A stretch of 64,000 nucleotides of DNA from Hydrogenivirga caldilitoris. GTDB taxonomy: Bacteria; Aquificota; Aquificia; Aquificales; Aquificaceae. Positions 61,781-64,000 of the stretch are shown piece after piece. Under the pieces are notes generated by a model. It was not told the DNA's origin, ran no database searches, and saw only the letters and a list, made by a program, of their open reading frames with translations. Made by a program: the position numbers and the translations under genes. Where the stretch lies: assembly GCF_003664005.1 (NCBI RefSeq), contig NZ_RCCJ01000001.1:310001-374000 (forward strand), given 5' to 3'. Position 1 is the first letter of the stretch. Each line of letters starts with the position of its first letter.

Positions 61781-62425
61781 GTGAAAAAACTTCCTCCCGA
61801 GGCTCGTCCCTCCTCCCCCCTCCCCAGCGGAGGGGTTTCTTTCAGGTGCTATCTGATTCCTCTGCTAGTGGTACTCCTGATCGCTTATATGAGCTCCTGT
61901 TCTAAAAAGGAAGAGTTCAACGGTGTTCTCTATGACAAACCTGCGGAGAACTTCTGTCTTACAGGTTGGAGTGGCTCAGAGAAGGAGCTATGTCTTGGAG
62001 ACTTTAAAGGTAAGGTGATCCTTCTATTTTTTGGTTACACTCGCTGTCCCGATGTATGCCCCCAGTCCCTTCAGGTGTTAAGCGAAGCCTTCAACGAGCT
62101 AACGCCTGAGGAAAGGAAGATGGTCAGGGTCATCTTTGTTAGTCTTGACTCTGAAAGGGATACACCCGAATACACCCAGAGATATGTTGAGTTCTTCAAC
62201 GAAAACTTTATAGGACTTGCGGGAAGCCGAGAAGAACTCAGGAGGATTTCAAAGAGTTACAAGATATTCTTCAAGAAGGTGGATATTACGCCTCACGGCG
62301 GTTACCTCATAGACCATACAGCCCTTATCTATCTGATAGACAAGGGCGGCAAGCTTAAACTTCTGTATCCAGTTACAAGGCAGAAACCCCAGCTCATAAC
62401 TCAGGACATAAAGAGACTTCTATAA
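61781..62425 (+). CDS. SCO1/SenC-type copper chaperone, lipoprotein
   Basis: This 214-aa protein has a hydrophobic segment ending in a lipobox-like YMSSC (about residue 39), then a thioredoxin-fold SCO domain with copper ligands CPDVC (in FFGYTRCPDVCPQSL) and His in IDHTALIYLID. SCO1 delivers copper to cytochrome c oxidase. It starts at GTG 61781 after AGGAGG. The receptor gene follows after 13 bases with its own AAAGGAGGTG site, forming a copper-linked pair. Confidence 0.9.
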   Translation: MKKLPPEARPSSPLPSGGVSFRCYLIPLLVVLLIAYMSSCSKKEEFNGVLYDKPAENFCLTGWSGSEKELCLGDFKGKVILLFFGYTRCPDVCPQSLQVLSEAFNELTPEERKMVRVIFVSLDSERDTPEYTQRYVEFFNENFIGLAGSREELRRISKSYKIFFKKVDITPHGGYLIDHTALIYLIDKGGKLKLLYPVTRQKPQLITQDIKRLL

Positions 62426-62438
62426 AGGAGGTGAAGAA

Positions 62439-64000
62439 ATGAGAAGGACCCTCGTGTTGCTGGTGGCTCCCCTGTCAGTCTCCTTTTCTCAGGAGCTCTT
62501 CCTTGAAAAGGTTGAGGTAAAGGCAAAGAGTGAGGTCTTTACTGAAATGGAGGTAAGGGAGAGCTTTGCTAAAGACCCTGGAGAAGCTCTTTCTGAATCA
62601 GAGGGTGTGTGGAAGCTCAGGAAGGGAGGCATAGCCAACGACGTGGTGATAAGGGGTTTTTCTGGAAGGAACCTGAACGTCCTCTTTGACGGAGCAAGAA
62701 TATACAATGCCTGCCCCAACAGGATGGACCCTCCCCTATTCCACGTAGACTTCGCAGAGGTGAAAAGTATAGAGGTTATCAAAGGTGCCTTTGATGTCAG
62801 AAACTACGGAAGCCTCGGAGGAACTATAAACATAAAGACCTTGGAACCTAAAAGGGGATTTCACGGAAAATTCAATATAGGTGTTGGCTCGTTCTCTTAC
62901 TTCAACCCATCGCTTAACCTCTCCTACGCTACCGATAAAGTTTACGGACTTGCGGGATACTCATACAGGTATTCAAAACCTTACAAGACTGGAGAGGGGA
63001 AGAGGTTTACCGAGTATCCGACGGGAATGAACGCCTACAAAGACTCTGAGAAGGACTCAACCGCCTTCAGTATAAACACAGCCTGGGCAAAATTAGGCTT
63101 CAAACCAGCAAAAGACTCGGCTGTAGAGCTCTCTTACACAGCCCAGAGGGCGAGGGATGTCCTGTATCCATATCTGATGATGGACTCACCCAAGGATGAT
63201 TCCGATAGGTTGAACCTAAGACTGAAATGGGCTTCACTGAAAGTTACAGCTTACTATTCATATGTTGACCACCTTATGAACAATGAAAAACGGGTTAACA
63301 CAATGTTTATGGAAACGAGCGCTAAATCCATGACTTATGGAACTAAGGTAGAGTACGAGTTAAATAACCTTGCGGTGGGTCTTGAGGCGTTCCTTTGGAA
63401 CTGGAAGTCTGTAACTGAAATGAGGGGGATGATGACTTCTATACAGAGCACGATACCCGATGTTGATACGACGGACCTTGGTATCTTTGGAGAGTATAGG
63501 AAGAAGGTAAACGACAAGACCAAGCTTGTGGCAGGTCTGAGATTGGACACGACCGAAACGAAGGCAGATAAAGGTAAGGCTAACACAAGCCTCTACTACG
63601 CTTACCATAACACCAGAGATACCTCTGAGAGAGACACCTACCCTTCTGGAAATCTTCAGCTCACTTACAGCTTAGGAAAGGAAACAGAGCTGTTCGCAGG
63701 TATTGGATACTCTGTCAGAGTTCCCGACGCTCAGGAGAGATACTTTGCCCTTGACAGGATGGGAAGCCAGTCCGACTGGGTGGGTAACCCCAACCTGAAA
63801 CCTTCCAAAAACACAGAGATAGATTTAGGAGTTAAGGTAAAAAACCCAAAACTGAACCTTACTGCAACCCTCTTTTACAGCTTCGTAAAGGATTACATAA
63901 CCGTATATAACCAGGACAAGGTTAATCCTGTAACTCTCATAGGGACGGGAACCCAAGCCCGTTCTTACGCAAACGTTGATGCCCAGCTCTATGGAGGGGA
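62439..64000 (+). CDS. TonB-dependent outer-membrane receptor, OprC/NosA copper-receptor type (3' end beyond window)
   Basis: The first 520 codons are visible. A signal peptide (1-17) is followed by a plug domain (GEALSESEGVWKLRKGG...VIRGFSGRNLNVLFDGARI) and barrel strands. The plug has Cys92-x3-Met96 (NACPNRMDPP) and a barrel loop has His278-x-Met280 (DHLMNN). In OprC the CxxxM and HxM ligands, about 180 residues apart, bind copper; here they are 186 apart. Coupling to SCO1 and divergence from exbB-exbD-tonB support copper uptake. The gene is truncated by the window edge. Confidence 0.87.
   Translation, partial: MRRTLVLLVAPLSVSFSQELFLEKVEVKAKSEVFTEMEVRESFAKDPGEALSESEGVWKLRKGGIANDVVIRGFSGRNLNVLFDGARIYNACPNRMDPPLFHVDFAEVKSIEVIKGAFDVRNYGSLGGTINIKTLEPKRGFHGKFNIGVGSFSYFNPSLNLSYATDKVYGLAGYSYRYSKPYKTGEGKRFTEYPTGMNAYKDSEKDSTAFSINTAWAKLGFKPAKDSAVELSYTAQRARDVLYPYLMMDSPKDDSDRLNLRLKWASLKVTAYYSYVDHLMNNEKRVNTMFMETSAKSMTYGTKVEYELNNLAVGLEAFLWNWKSVTEMRGMMTSIQSTIPDVDTTDLGIFGEYRKKVNDKTKLVAGLRLDTTETKADKGKANTSLYYAYHNTRDTSERDTYPSGNLQLTYSLGKETELFAGIGYSVRVPDAQERYFALDRMGSQSDWVGNPNLKPSKNTEIDLGVKVKNPKLNLTATLFYSFVKDYITVYNQDKVNPVTLIGTGTQARSYANVDAQLYGG

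Overview
The window reads as chromosome of a thermophilic, Gram-negative chemolithotroph of the Aquificota (Aquifex/Hydrogenobacter/Hydrogenivirga type). This is inferred from very tight gene packing with overlapping starts and stops, Lys/Glu/Arg-rich proteins using AGG/AGA and ATA codons, a meso-DAP-type MurE, an archease, and a histidine-phosphatase gene resembling the metal-independent phosphoserine phosphatases known from Hydrogenobacter. No rRNA, tRNA, CRISPR array or insertion sequence was seen, and no intergenic gap exceeds about 200 bases.

Region 1 (1-6930, minus strand) is the most novel part. A sigma-54-type promoter precedes a putative functional-amyloid operon. Its genes encode a small secreted protein, a 643-aa secreted protein of six ~100-residue Asn/Gln-rich repeats, a terminator hairpin, a 111-aa periplasmic protein, a 129-aa one-repeat relative of the big subunit, a lipoprotein C39 cysteine peptidase and an outer-membrane beta-barrel. 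The parts list matches the Fap system of Pseudomonas (major fibre, minor fibre, C39 peptidase, outer-membrane pore), although the fibre sequence looks unrelated. Several of the secreted proteins carry a leader-like motif of the C39-substrate type after the signal peptide. A second sigma-54-type promoter, with the same TGTAAR-N5-TTTACA dyads upstream, drives a cellulose-synthase-like glycosyltransferase with a PilZ domain.

Region 2 (7014-15367) is mostly housekeeping: a HyuA-type hydrolase, a cation/proton antiporter with an RCK-USP regulator and an ArsA-type ATPase, DedA, enolase, FtsB-like, FabZ and archease. Region 3 (15377-27496, minus) is a complete Pel exopolysaccharide operon in the order pelC-D-E-F-G-A-B, with PelB apparently split into two genes. 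PelD keeps a c-di-GMP I-site. Region 4 (27574-33515) holds miaB, a bifunctional-nuclease-family gene, nth, gcvT, ppx and secD.

Region 5 (33512-47570) is an MSHA-type type IV pilus locus: platform, assembly ATPase with a c-di-GMP-binding MshEN domain, two pilins flanking an O-antigen-ligase/pilin-glycosylase-type protein, MshI/J/K/L/N-like genes, a long pilin carrying Ig-like domains, and an ExeA/MshM-type ATPase. Region 6 (47622-64000) has a TauE/SafE transporter, an aldehyde dehydrogenase, ispD, a PAS-GAF-GGDEF-EAL protein, prmA, an M23 peptidase, a phosphatase, murE, exbB-exbD-tonB, a SCO1 copper chaperone and a TonB-dependent receptor with OprC/NosA-type copper ligands.

The common theme is surface attachment. 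Amyloid-like fibres, two polysaccharide synthases and an MSHA-type pilus lie within 48 kb. Three of these machines carry predicted c-di-GMP receptors, and a potential c-di-GMP-turnover enzyme is encoded nearby. Many transcription-unit-leading genes lack a Shine-Dalgarno sequence and instead have a -10-like hexamer 6-8 bases before the start codon, suggesting leaderless mRNAs.
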